Assembly (NCBI RefSeq): GCF_051020985.1
Contig: NW_027475138.1
Location: forward strand, 620,001 to 684,000
Direction: 5' to 3'
Origin: Nomia melanderi
Lineage: Eukaryota; Arthropoda; Insecta; Hymenoptera; Halictidae
Length of the DNA: 64,000 nt
The position numbers and the translations under genes are program-made. A model generated the notes under the pieces. The model searched no databases. It was not told where the DNA came from and worked only from the letters and a program-made list of their open reading frames with translations. This document shows, piece by piece, positions 12,289 through 24,000 of this stretch. Within the stretch, counting starts at the first letter, position 1; each line of letters opens with the position of its first letter.

Positions 12289-15200
12289 CAGATAGAGCAA
12301 TAAATCAAAGTGCATTGTCTGTAGGAGGCCCTGGCGCATGAATTTGTGCAGCGGGAACGACCTCGGACCACCAGGGGCCGAGAAAACCGCAGTCTCATGG
12401 GGCCGGACACTCAGGGTCAGGGAAAAATCCAATATATATCTGGTGATATCTCGGGTGCTATTAGAGATAGCGCAATAAACCAAAGTGAGTTATCTGCAGG
12501 AGGCCCTGGCGCATGAATCTGTGCAACGGGAACGACCTCGGACCACCAGGGGCCGAGAAAACCATAGTCTCATGGGGCCGGACACTCAGGGTCAGGGGAA
12601 AATCCAATATATATCTGGTGATATCTCGGGTGCTATTAGAGATAGCGCAATAAATCAAAGTGCATTGTCTGTAGGAGGCCCTGGCGCATGAATCTGTGCA
12701 GCGGGAACGACCTCGGAACACCAGGGACCGAGAAAACCACCGTCTCATGGGGCCGGACACTCAGGGTCAGTGAAAAATCCAATATATATGTGGTGATATC
12801 TCGGGTGCTATTACAGATAGCGCAATAAATCAAAGTGCATTGTCTGTAGGAGACCCTGGCGCATGAACCTGTGCAGCGGGAACGACCTCGGACCACCAGG
12901 GGCCGAGAAAACCACAGTCTCATGGGGCCGGACGCTCAGGGTCAGTGAAAAATCCAATATATATCTGGTGATATCTCGGGCGCTATTAGAGATAGCGCAA
13001 TAAGCCAAAGGGAATTATCTGCAGGAGGCCCTGGCGCATGCATCTGTGCAGCGGGAACGACCTAGGACCACCAGGGGCCGAGAAAACCACCGTCTCATGG
13101 GGCCGGACACTCAGGGTAAGGGAAAAATCCAATATATATCTGGTGATTTCTCGGGTGCTATTAGAGATAGCGCAATAAACGAAAGTGAATTATCTGCAGG
13201 AGGCCCTGGCGCATGAATCTGTGCAGCGGGAACGACCTCGGATCACCAGGGGCCGAGAAAACTACCGTCTCATGGGGCCGGATACTCAGGGTCAGGGGAA
13301 AATCCAATATAGATCTGGTGATATCTCGGGTGCTATTACAGATAGCGCAATAAACCAAAGTGAATTATCTGCAGGAGGCCCTGGCGCATGAATCTGTGCA
13401 ACGGGAACGACCTCGGACCACCAGGGGCCGAGAAAACCACAGTCTCATGGGGCCGGACACTCAGGGTCAGGGGAAAATCCAATATAGATCTGGTGATATC
13501 TCGGGCGCTATTACAGATAGCACAATAAATCAAAGTGCATTACCTGTAGGAGGCCCTGGCGCATGAATCTGTGCAGCGGGGACGTCCTCGGACCGCCAGG
13601 GGCCAAGACAACGACCGTCTCATGGGGCCGGACACTCAGGGTCAGGGTAAAATCCAATATATATCTGGTGATATGTCGGGTGCTATTACAGATAGCGCAA
13701 TAAATCAAAGTGCATTGTCTGTAGGAGGTCCTGGCGTATGAATCTGTTCAGCGGGAACGACCTCGGACCACCAGGGGCCGAGAAAAGCACAGTCTCATGG
13801 GGCCGGACACTCAGGGTCAGGGTAAAATCCAATATATATCTGGTGATATCTCGGGTGCTATTAGAGATAGCGTAATAAATCAGAGTGCATTGTCTGTAGG
13901 AGGCCCTGGCGCATGAATCTGTGCAGCGGGAACGACCTCGGACCACCAGGGGCCGAGAAAACCACAGTCTCATGGGGCCGGACACTCAGGGTCAGGGGAA
14001 AATCCAATATATATCTGGTGATATCTCGGGTGCTATTAGAGACAGCGCAATAAACCAAAGTGAATTTTCTGCAGGGGGCCCTGGCGCATGAATCTGTGCA
14101 ACGGGAACGACCTCGGACCACCAGGGGCCGAGAAAACCACAGTCTCATGGGGCCGGACACTCAGGGTCAGGGGAAAATCCAATATATATCTGGTGATATC
14201 TCGGGTGCTATTAGAGATAGCGCAATAAATCAAAGTGCATTGTCTGTAGGAGACCCTGGCGCATGAACCTGTGCAGCGGGAACGACCTCGGACCACCAGG
14301 GGCCGAGAAAACCACAGTCTCATGGGGCCGGACGCTCAGGGTCAGTGAAAAATCCAATATATATCTGGTGATATCTCGGGCGCTATTGGAGATAGCGCAA
14401 TAAGCCAAAGGGAATTATCTGCAGGAGGCCCTGGTGCATGCATCTGTGCAGCGGGAACGACCTAGGACCACCAGGGGCCGAGAAAACCACCGTCTCATGG
14501 GGCCGGACACTCAGGGTAAGGGAAAAATCCAATATATATCTGGTGATGTCTCGGGTGCTATTAGAGATAGCGCAATAAACGAAAGTGAATTATCTGCAGG
14601 AGGCCCTGGCGCATGAATCTGTGCAGCGGGAACGACCGCGGACCACCAGGGGCCGAGAAAAGCACAGTCTCATGGGGCCGGACACTCAGGGTCAGGGTAA
14701 AATCCAATATATATCTGGTGATATCTCGGGTGCTATTAGAGATAGCGCAATAAACCAAAGTGAATTATCTGCAGGAGGCCCTGGCGCATGAATCTGTGCA
14801 GCGGGAATGACCGCGGACCACCAGGGGCCGAGAAAACCATAGTCTCATGGGGCCGGACACTCAGGGTCAGGGGAAAATCCAATATATATCTGGTGATATC
14901 TCGGGTGCTATTAGAGATAGCGCAATAAATCAAAGTGCATTGTCTGTTGGAGGCCCTGGCGCATGAATCTGTGCAGCGGGAACGACCTCGGACCACCAGG
15001 GGCCGAGAAAACCACAGTCTCATGGAGCCGGACACTCAGGGTCAGGGGAAAATCCAATATATATCTGGTGATATCTCGGGTGCTATTAGAGATAGCGCAA
15101 TAAACCAAAGTGAATTATCTGCAGGAGGCCCTGGCGCATGAATCTGTGCAGCGGGAACGACCTCGGATCACCAGGGGCCGAGAAAACTACCGTCTCATGG

Positions 15201-17495
15201 GGCCGGACGCTCAGGGTCAGTGAAAAATCCAATATATATCTGGTGATATCTCGGGTGCTATTAGAGATAGCGCAATAAACCAAAGTGAATTATCTGCAGG
15301 AGTCCCTGGCGCATGAATCTGTGCAACGGGAACGACCTCGGACCACCAGGGGCCGAGAAAACCACAGTCTCATGGGGTCGGACACTCAGGGTCAGGGGAA
15401 AATCCAATATAGATCTGGTGATATCTCGGGTGCTATTACAGATAGCGCAATAAACCAAAGTGAATTATCTGCAGGAGGCCCTGGCGCATGAATCTGTGCA
15501 ACGGGAACGACCTCGGACCACCAGGGGCCGAGAAAACCACAGTCTCATGGGGTCGGACACTCAGGGTCAGGGGAAAATCCAATATAGATCTGGTGATATC
15601 TCGGGTGCTATTACAGATAGCGCAATAAACCAAAGTGAATTATCTGCAGGAGTCCCTGGCGCATGAATCTGTGCAACGGGAACGACCTCGGACCACCAGG
15701 GGCCGAGAAAACCACAGTCTCATGGGGTCGGACACTCAGGGTCAGGGGAAACTCCAATATAGATCTGGTGATATCTCGGGTGCTATTACAGATAGCGCAA
15801 TAAACCAAAGTGAATTATCTGCAGGAGGCCCTGGCGCATGAATCTGTGCAACGGGAACGACCTCGGACCACCAGGGGCCGAGACAACGACCGTCTCATGG
15901 GGCCGGACACTCAGGGTCAGGGTAAAATCCAATATATATCTGGTGATATGTCGGGTGCTATTACAGATAGCGCAATAAATCAAAGTGCATTGTCTGTAGG
16001 AGGTCCTGGCGCATGAATCTGTTCAGCGGGAACGACCTCGGACCACCAGGGGCCGAGGAAACCACAGTCTCATGGGGCCGGACACTCAGGGTCAGGGAAA
16101 AATCCAATATATATCTGGTGATATCTTGGGTGCTATTAGATATAGCGCGATAAACCAAAGTGAATTATCTGCAGGAGGCCCTGGCGCATGAATCTGTGCA
16201 ACGGGAACGACCTCGGACCACCAGGGGCCGAAAAATCCACAGTCACATGGGGCCGGACACTCAGGATCAGGGAAAAATCCAATATATATCTGGTGATATC
16301 TTGGGTGGTATTAGAGATAGCGTAATAAACCAAAGTGAATTATCTGCAGGAGGCCCTGGCGCAAGAATCTGTGCAGCGGGAACGACCTCGGACCACCAGG
16401 GGCCGAGACAACAACCGTCTCATGGGGCCGGACACTCAGGGTCAGGGAAAAATCCAATATATATCTGGTGATATCTCGGGTTATATTACAGATAGCACAA
16501 TAAATCAAAGTGCATTGTCTGTAGGAGGCCCTGGCGCATGAATCTGTGCAGAGGGAACGATTTCGGACCACCAGGGGCCGAGACAACAACCGTCTCATGG
16601 GGCCGGACACTCAGGGTCAGGGAAAAATCCAATATATATCTGGTGATATCTCGGGTTATATTACAGATAGCACAATAAATCAAAGTGCATTGTCTGTAGG
16701 AGGCCCTGGCGCATGAATCTGTGCAGAGGGAACGACCTCGGACCACCAGGGGCCGAGAAAACCACCGTCTCATGGCGCCGGACACTCAGGGTCAGGGGAA
16801 AATCCAATATATATCTGGTGATATCTCGGGTGCTATTACAGATAGCGCAATAAATCAAAGTGAATTATCTGCAGGAGGCCCTGGCGCAAGAATCTGTGCA
16901 GCGGGAACGACCTCGGACCACCAGGGGCCGAGAAAACCACAGTCTCATGGAGCCGGACACTCAGGGTCAGGGGAAAATCCAATATATATCTGGTGATATC
17001 TCGGGTGCTATTACAGATAGCGCAATAAACCAAAGTGAATTATCTGCAGGAGGCCCTGGCGCATGAATCTGTGCAGCGGGAACGACCTCGGACCACCAGG
17101 GGCCGAGAAAACCACAGTCTCATGGAGCCGGACACTCAGGGTCAGGGGAAAATCCAATATATATCTGGTGATATCTCGGGTGCTATTACAGATAGCGCAA
17201 TAAATCAAAGTGAATTATCTGCAGGAGGCCCTGGCGCATGAATCTGTGCAGCGGGAACGACCTCGGACCACCAGGGGCCGAGAAAACCACAGTCACATGG
17301 GGCCGGTCACTCAGAGTCAGGGGAAAATCCAATATATATCTGGTGATATCTCGGGTGCTATTAGATACAGCGCAATAAACCTAATTGAAATATCTGCAGG
17401 AGGCCCTGGCGCATGAATCTGGGCAGCGGGAACGACCTCGGACCACCAGGGGCCGAGAAAACCACAGTCTAGTGGGGCCGGACACTCAGGGTCAG

Positions 17496-17522
17496 GGGAA
17501 AATCCAATATATATATCAAGTG
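17496..17522. other. 2-bp insertion monomer
   Basis: CAATATATATATCAAG has one more AT dinucleotide than the usual CAATATATATCTGG, plus CAAG for CTGG. The phase shifts by +2. A slip in the short AT run is the simplest explanation (inference). Confidence 0.85.
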
Positions 17523-18859
17523 ATATCTCGGGTGCTATTAGATACAGCGCAATAAACCAAAGTGTATTATCTGCAAGAGGCCCTGGCGCATGCATCTGTG
17601 CAGCGGGAACGACCTCGGACCACCAGGGGCCGAGAAAACCAAAGTCTCATGGGGCCGGACACTCAGGGTCTGGGGAAAATCCATTATATATCTGGTGATA
17701 TGTCGGGAGCTATTACAGATAGCGCAATAAATCAAAGTTCATTGTCTGGACGAGGCCCTGGCGCATGAATCTGTGCAGCGGGAACGACCTCGGTCCACCA
17801 GGGGCCGAGAAAACCACCGTCTCATGGGGCTGGACACTCAGGGTCAGGGAAAAATCCAATATATATCTGGTGATATCTCGGGTTATATTACAGATAGCAC
17901 AATAAATCAAAGTGCATTGTCTGGACGAGGCCCTGGCGCATGAATCTGTGCAGCGGGAACGACCTCGGTCCACCAGGGGCCGAGAAAACCACCGTCTCAT
18001 GGGGCTGGACACTCAGGGTGAGGGTAATATCCAATATATATCTGGTGATATCTCGGGTGCTATTACAGATAGCGCAATAAATCAAAGTGCATTGTCTGTA
18101 GGAGGCCCTGGCGCATGAACCTGTGCAGCGGCAACGACCTCGGACCACCAGGGGCCGAGAAAACCACAGTCTCATGGGGCCGGACACTCTGGGTCAGGGG
18201 AAAATCCAATATATATCTGGTGATATCTCGGGTGCTATTACAGATAGCGCAATAAATCAAAGTGCATTGTCTGCAGGAGGCCCTTGCGAATGAATCTGTT
18301 CAGCGGGAACGACCTCGGATCACCAGGGGCCGAGAAAACCACAGACACATGGGGCCGGACACTCAGGGTCGAGGAAAAATCCAATATATATCTGGTGATA
18401 TCTCGGGTGCTATTAGAGATAGCGCGATAAATCAAAGTGAATTATCTGCAGGAGGCCCTGGCGCATGCATCTGTGCAGCGGGAACGACCTCGGACCACCA
18501 GGGGCCGAGAAAATCACCGTCTCATGGGGACGGGCACTCAGGGTCTGGGGAAAATCCAATATGTATCTGCTGATATCTCGGGTGCTATTAGAGATAGCGT
18601 AACAAACCAAAGTGCATTGTCTGTAGGAGGCCCTGGCGCATGAATCTGTGCAGCGGGAACGACCTCTGACCACAAGAGGCCGAGAAAACCACCGTCTCAT
18701 GGGGCCGGACACTCAGGGTCGAGGAAAAATCCAATATATATCTGGTGATATCTCGGGTGCTATTACAGATAGCGCGATAAATCAAAGTGCATTGTCTGTA
18801 GGAGGCACTGGCGAATGAGTCTGTGCAGCAGGAACGACCTCGAACCACCAGGGGCCGAG

Positions 18860-18916
18860 AAAATTACAGATATTCGGAATCCGTCACCCAAGGTCATGTG
18901 AAAATCCAGCATATAT
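18860..18916. repeat. Diverged monomer core (ATATTCGGAATCCG type)
   Basis: Between GGGGCCGAGAAAA and ATCC, 17 of 38 bases differ from the consensus without any length change, while both flanks stay typical. Sister copies are at 20,431-20,485, 21,131-21,185, 30,581-30,635, 31,631-31,680 and 32,331-32,390, all in class II blocks. Confidence 0.9.
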
Positions 18917-20430
18917 CTGGTGATATTTCGGGTGCTATTATAGATAGCGCAATAAACCAAAGTGAATTATCTGCAGTAGGCCCTGGCGCATGCATCTGTG
19001 CAGCGGGAACGACCTCGGACAACCAGGGGCCGAGAAAGCCACAGACTCATGGGGCTGGACACTCACGGTTAGGGAAAAATCCAATATATAACTGGTGATA
19101 TCTCGGGTGCTATTACAGATAGTACAATAAATCAAAGTGCACTGTCTGTAGGAGGCCCTGGCGCATGAATCTCTGCAACGGGAACGACCTCGGACCACCA
19201 GGGGCCGAAAAATCCACAGTCTCATGGGGCCGGACACTCAGGATCAGTGAAAAATCCAATATATATCTGGTGATATCTTGGGTGGTATTAGAGATAGCGT
19301 AATAAACCAAAGTGAATTATCTGCAGGAGGCCCTGGCGCAAGAATCTGTGCAACGGGAACGACCTCGGACCACCAGGGGCCGAAAAATCCACAGTCTCAT
19401 GGGGCCGGACACTCAGGATCAGGGAAAAATCCAATATATATCTGGTGATATCTTGGGTGGTATTAGAGATAGCGTAATAAACCAAAGTGAATTATCTGCA
19501 GGAGGCCCTGGCGCAAGAATCTGTGCAGCGGGAACGACCTCGGACCACCAGGGGCCGAGACAACAACCGTCTCATGGGGCCGGACACTCAGGGTCAGGGA
19601 AAAATCCAATATATATCTGGTGATATCTCGGGTTATATTACAGATAGCACAATAAATCAAAGTGCATTGTCTGTAGGAGGCCCTGGCGCATGAATCTGTG
19701 CAGAGGGAACGATTTCGGACCACCAGGGGCCGAGACAACAACCGTCTCATGGGGCCGGACACTCAGCGTCAGGGAAAAATCCAATATATATCTGGTGATA
19801 TCTCGGGTTATATTACAGATAGCACAATAAATCAAAGTGCATTGTCTGTGGGAGGCCCTGGCGCATGAATCTGTGCAGAGGGAACGACCTCGGACCACCA
19901 GGGGCCGAGAAAACCACCGTCTCATGGCGCCGGACACTCAGGGTCAGGGGAAAATCCAATATATATCTGGTGATATCTCGGGTGCTATTACAGATAGCGC
20001 AATAAATCAAAGTGAATTATCTGCAGGAGGCCCTGGCGCATGAATCTGTGCAGCGGGAACGACCTCGGACCACCAGGGGCCGAGAAAACCACAGTCTCAT
20101 GGAGCCGGACACTCAGGGTCAGGGGAAAATCCAATATATATCTGGTGATATCTCGGGTGCTATTAGATACAGCGCAATAAACCAAATTGAATTATCTGCA
20201 GGAGGCCCTGGCGCATGAATCTGGGCAGCGGGAACGACCTCGGACCACCAGGGGCCGAGAAAACCACCGTCACATGGGGCCGGACATTCAGGTTCAGGGA
20301 AAAATACAATATATATCTGGTGATATCTCTGGTGCTCTTACAGATAGCGCACTAAACCAAAGTGAATCATCTGCAGCGGGCCCTGGAGCATGAATCTGTG
20401 CAGCGGGAACGAACTCGGATCACCAGGGGC

Positions 20431-20485
20431 CGAGAAAATTACAGATATTCGGAATCCGTCACCCAAGGTCATGTAAAAATCCAGC
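20431..20485. repeat. Diverged monomer core, second copy
   Basis: Carries ATTACAGATATTCGG and CCGTCACCCAAGGTCATG in place of the usual core. Flanks are class II with GAACGAACTCGGATC, a variant shared with the A2 copy near 31,610. Confidence 0.9.
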
Positions 20486-21130
20486 ATATATCTGGTGATA
20501 TCTCGGGTGCTATTAGAGATAGCGCAATAAACCAAAGTGAATTGTCTGCAGGAGGCCCTGGCGCATGCATCTGTGCAGCGGGAACGACCTCGGACCACCA
20601 GGGGCCGAGAAAACCACCGACTCACGGGGCCGGACACTCAGGGTCAGGGGAAAATCCAATATATATCTGGTGATATCTCGGGTGCTATTAGAGATAGCGC
20701 AATAAACCAAAGTGCACTGTATGTAGGAGGCCCTGGCGCATGAATCTGGGCAGCGGGAACGACCTCGGACCACCAGGGGCCGAGAAAATCACCGTCTCAT
20801 GGAGCCGGACACTCAGGGTCAGGGGAAAATCCCATATATATCTGGTGATATCTCGGGTGCTATTACAGATAGCCCAACAAATCAAAGTGCATTGTCTGTA
20901 GGAGGCCCTGCCGCATGAATCTGTGCAGCGGGAACGACCGCGGACCACCAGGGGCCGGGAAAACCACAGTCTAATGGGGCCGGACACTCAGGGTCAGGGG
21001 AAAATTCAATATATATCTGGTGATATCTCGGGTGCTATTAGAGATAGCGCAATAAATCAAAGTGCATTGTCTGTAGGAGGCACTGGCGAATGAATCTGTG
21101 CCGCAGGAACGACCTCGGACCACCAGTGGC

Positions 21131-21185
21131 CGAGAAAATTACAGATATTCGGAATCCGTCACCCAAGGTCATGTAAAAATCCAGC
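21131..21185. repeat. Diverged monomer core, third copy
   Basis: Same diverged core, preceded by CACCAGTGGCCGAG. The A2 partner at about 32,325-32,390 has the identical lead-in, as expected from block duplication. Confidence 0.9.
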
Positions 21186-22084
21186 ATATATCTGGTGATA
21201 TCTCGGGTGCTATTACAGATAGCGCAATAAACCAAAGTGCATTGTCTGTAGGAGGCCCTGGCGCATGAATCTGTGCAGCGGGAACGACCTCGGACCACCA
21301 GGGGCCGTGAAAACCACCGTCTCATGGGGCCGGACACTCAGGGTCAGGGAAAAATCCAATATATATCTGGTGGTATCTCGGGTGCTATTACAGATAGCGC
21401 CATAAATCAAAGTGCATTGTCTGTAAGCTGCCCTGGCGCATGAATCTGGGCAGCGGGAACGACCTCGGACAACCAGGGCCCGAGAAAACCAGCGTCACAT
21501 GGGGCCGGACACTCAGGGTCAGGGGAAAATCCAATATAAATCTGGTGATATCTCGGCTGCTATTACAGATAGCGCAATAAATCAAAGTGGATTGTCTGCA
21601 GGAAGCCCTGGCGCATGATTCTGTGCAGCGGGAACGACCTGGGACCACCAGGGGCCGAGGAAATCACCGTCCCGTGGGGCCGGACACTCAGGGTCGGGGA
21701 AAAATCCAATATATATCTGGTGATATCTCGCGTGCTAGTAGAGATAGCGCAATAAACCAAAGTGCATTGTCTGCAGGAGGCCCTGGCGCATGAATCTGTG
21801 CGGCGGGAACGACCTCTGAACACCAGGGGCCGAGAAAACCACCGTCACATGGGGCCGGACACTCAGGGTCAGGGGAAAATCCAATGTGTATCTGGTGATT
21901 TCTCGGGTGCTATTAGAGATAGCGCAATAAACCAAAGTGAATTATCTGGAGGAGGCCCTGGAGCATGAATCTGTACAGCAGGAACGACCTCGGACCACCA
22001 GGGGCCGAGAAAACCACCGTCTCATGGGGCCGGACATTCAGGTTCAGGGAAAAATACAATATATATCTGGTGATATCTCGGGTG

Positions 22085-23485
22085 CTATTACAGATAGCGC
22101 AATAAATCAAAGTGCATTGTCTGTAAGAGGCCCTGGGGCATGAATCTGGCCAGCGGGAACGACCTCGGACCACCAGGGGCCGAGAAATCCACCGTCTCAG
22201 GGGGCCGGACACTCAGGGTCAGGGGAAAAGCCAATATATATCTGGTGATATCTCGGGTGCTATTAGAGATAGCGCAATAAACCAAAGTGAATTATCTGCA
22301 GGAGGCACTGGCGCATGCATCTGTGCAGCGGGAGCGACCTCAGAGCACAAGGGGCCGAGAAAACCACCGTCTCATGGGGCCGGAAACTCAGGGTCAGGGA
22401 AAAATCCGAATATATCTGGTGATATCTCGGGTGCTATTACAGATAGCCCAATAAATCAAAGTGCATTGTCTGTAAGCTGCCCTGGCGCATGAATATGGGC
22501 AGCGGGAACGACCTCGGATCACCAGGGGCCGAGAAAACCACCGTCTCATGGGGCCGGACACTCAGGGTCAGGGAAAAATCCAATATATATCTGGTGATAT
22601 CTTGGGTGCTATTACAGATAGCGCAATAAACCAAAGTGAATTATCTGCAGGAGGCCCTGGCGCATGCATCTGTGCAGCGGGAACGACCTCAGACCACCAG
22701 GGGCCGAGAAAACCACCGTCTCATGGGGCCGGAAACTCAGGGTCAGGGAAAAATCCGATATATATCTGGTGATATCTCGGGTGCTATTACAGATAGCGCA
22801 ATAAATCAAAGTGCATTGTCTGTAAGAGGCCCTGGGGCATGAATCTGGCCAGCGGGAACGACCTCGGACCACCAGGGGCCGAGAAATCCACCGTCTCAGG
22901 GGGCCGGACACTCAGGGTCAGGGGAAAAGCCAATATATATCTGGTGATATCTCGGGTGCTATTAGAGATAGCGCAATAAACCAAAGTGAATTATCTGCAG
23001 GAGGCACTGGCGCATGCATCTGTGCAGCGGGAGCGACCTCAGAGCACAAGGGGCCGAGAAAACCACCGTCTCATGGGGCCGGAAACTCAGGGTCAGGGAA
23101 AAATCCGATATATATCTGGTGATATCTCGGGTGCTATTACAGATAGCCCAATAAATCAAAGTGCATTGTCTGTAAGCTGCCCTGGCGCATGAATATGGGC
23201 AGCGGGAACGACCTCGGATCACCAGGGGCCGAGACAACCACCGTCTCATGGGGCCGGACAATCAGGGTCAGGGAAAAATCCAATATATATCTGGTGATAT
23301 CTTGGGTGCTATTACAGATAGCGCAATAAACCAAAGTGAATTATCTGCAGGAGGCCCTGGCGCATGCATCTGTGCAGCGGGAACGACCTCAGACCACCAG
23401 GGGCCGAGAAAACCACCGTCTCATGGGGCCGGAAACTCAGGGTCAGGGAAAAATCCGATATATATCTGGTGATATCTCGGGTGCT
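22085..23485. repeat. 4-monomer tandem duplication (700 bp unit) in A1
   Basis: Markers CTGGCCAGCGGGAACG, CGAGAAATCCACC with TCTCAGGGGG, GAGCGACCTCAGAGCACAAGG, and GAATATGGGCAGCGG occur twice in the same order, 699-700 bp apart. The first unit carries a 1-bp deletion at 22,410 that the second lacks. The same pair of units is present in A2 (near 33,460-34,860), so the local duplication predates the block duplication. Confidence 0.88.
22401..22418. other. 1-bp deletion monomer
   Basis: ATCCGAATATATCTGG replaces ATCCGATATATATCTGG. The same deletion is at about 33,781-33,792 in A2, so it was inherited through the block duplication. Confidence 0.88.
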
Positions 23486-23939
23486 ATTACACATAGCCCA
23501 ATAAATCAAAGTGCATTGTCTGTAAGCTGCCCTGGCGCATGAATATGGGCAGCGGGAACGACCTCGGACCACCAGGGGCCGAGAAAACCACCGTCACATG
23601 GGGCCGGACACTCAGGGTCAGGGGAAAATCCAATATATATCTGGTGATATCTCGGGTACTATTACAGATAGCGCAATAAATCAGAGTCCATTGTCTGTAG
23701 GAGGCCCTGGCGCATGAATCTGTGCAGCGGGAACGACCTCGGACAACCAGGGGCCGAGAAAACCACCGTCCCATGGGGCCGGACACACAGGGTCAGGGGA
23801 AAAGCCAATAAATATCTGGTGATATCTCGGGTGCTATTAGAGATAACGCAATAAACCAAAGTGAATTATGTGCAGGAGGCGCTGGCGCATAAATCTGTGC
23901 AGCGGGAACGACCTGGGACCACCAGGGGCCGAGAAAACC

Positions 23940-24000
23940 ACCGACACATGGGGCCGCACTCCCAAGGTCATGTAAAAACCCAGGATGTATCTGATGATAT
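23940..24000. repeat. Chimeric monomer with half of the diverged core
   Basis: GGGGCCGCACTCCCAAGGTCATG joins a normal left half (CACATGGGGCCG) to the right half of the diverged core (CCCAAGGTCATGTAAAAA), then ACCCAGGATGTATCTGATG. The A2 partner is at about 34,800-34,855. It marks a recombination breakpoint inside the 38-base core. Confidence 0.82.

Larger units (their letters stand above)
6807..16100. repeat. Class I zone 2 with a 37-40 monomer duplication
   Basis: The segment from about 6,861 to 7,933 is found again at 13,336-14,408 (offset 6,475 bp, 37 monomers), including TATCGGGCGCTATTACAG, GACCGCCAGGGGCCAAGAC, and GAATTTTCTGCAGGGGG. Parts of 8,260-9,000 recur near 13,160 and 15,260-16,000 at offsets of 4,900, 6,650 and 7,000 bp, all whole monomers. 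Two smaller tandem duplications sit between the copies. There are no genes. Confidence 0.85.
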
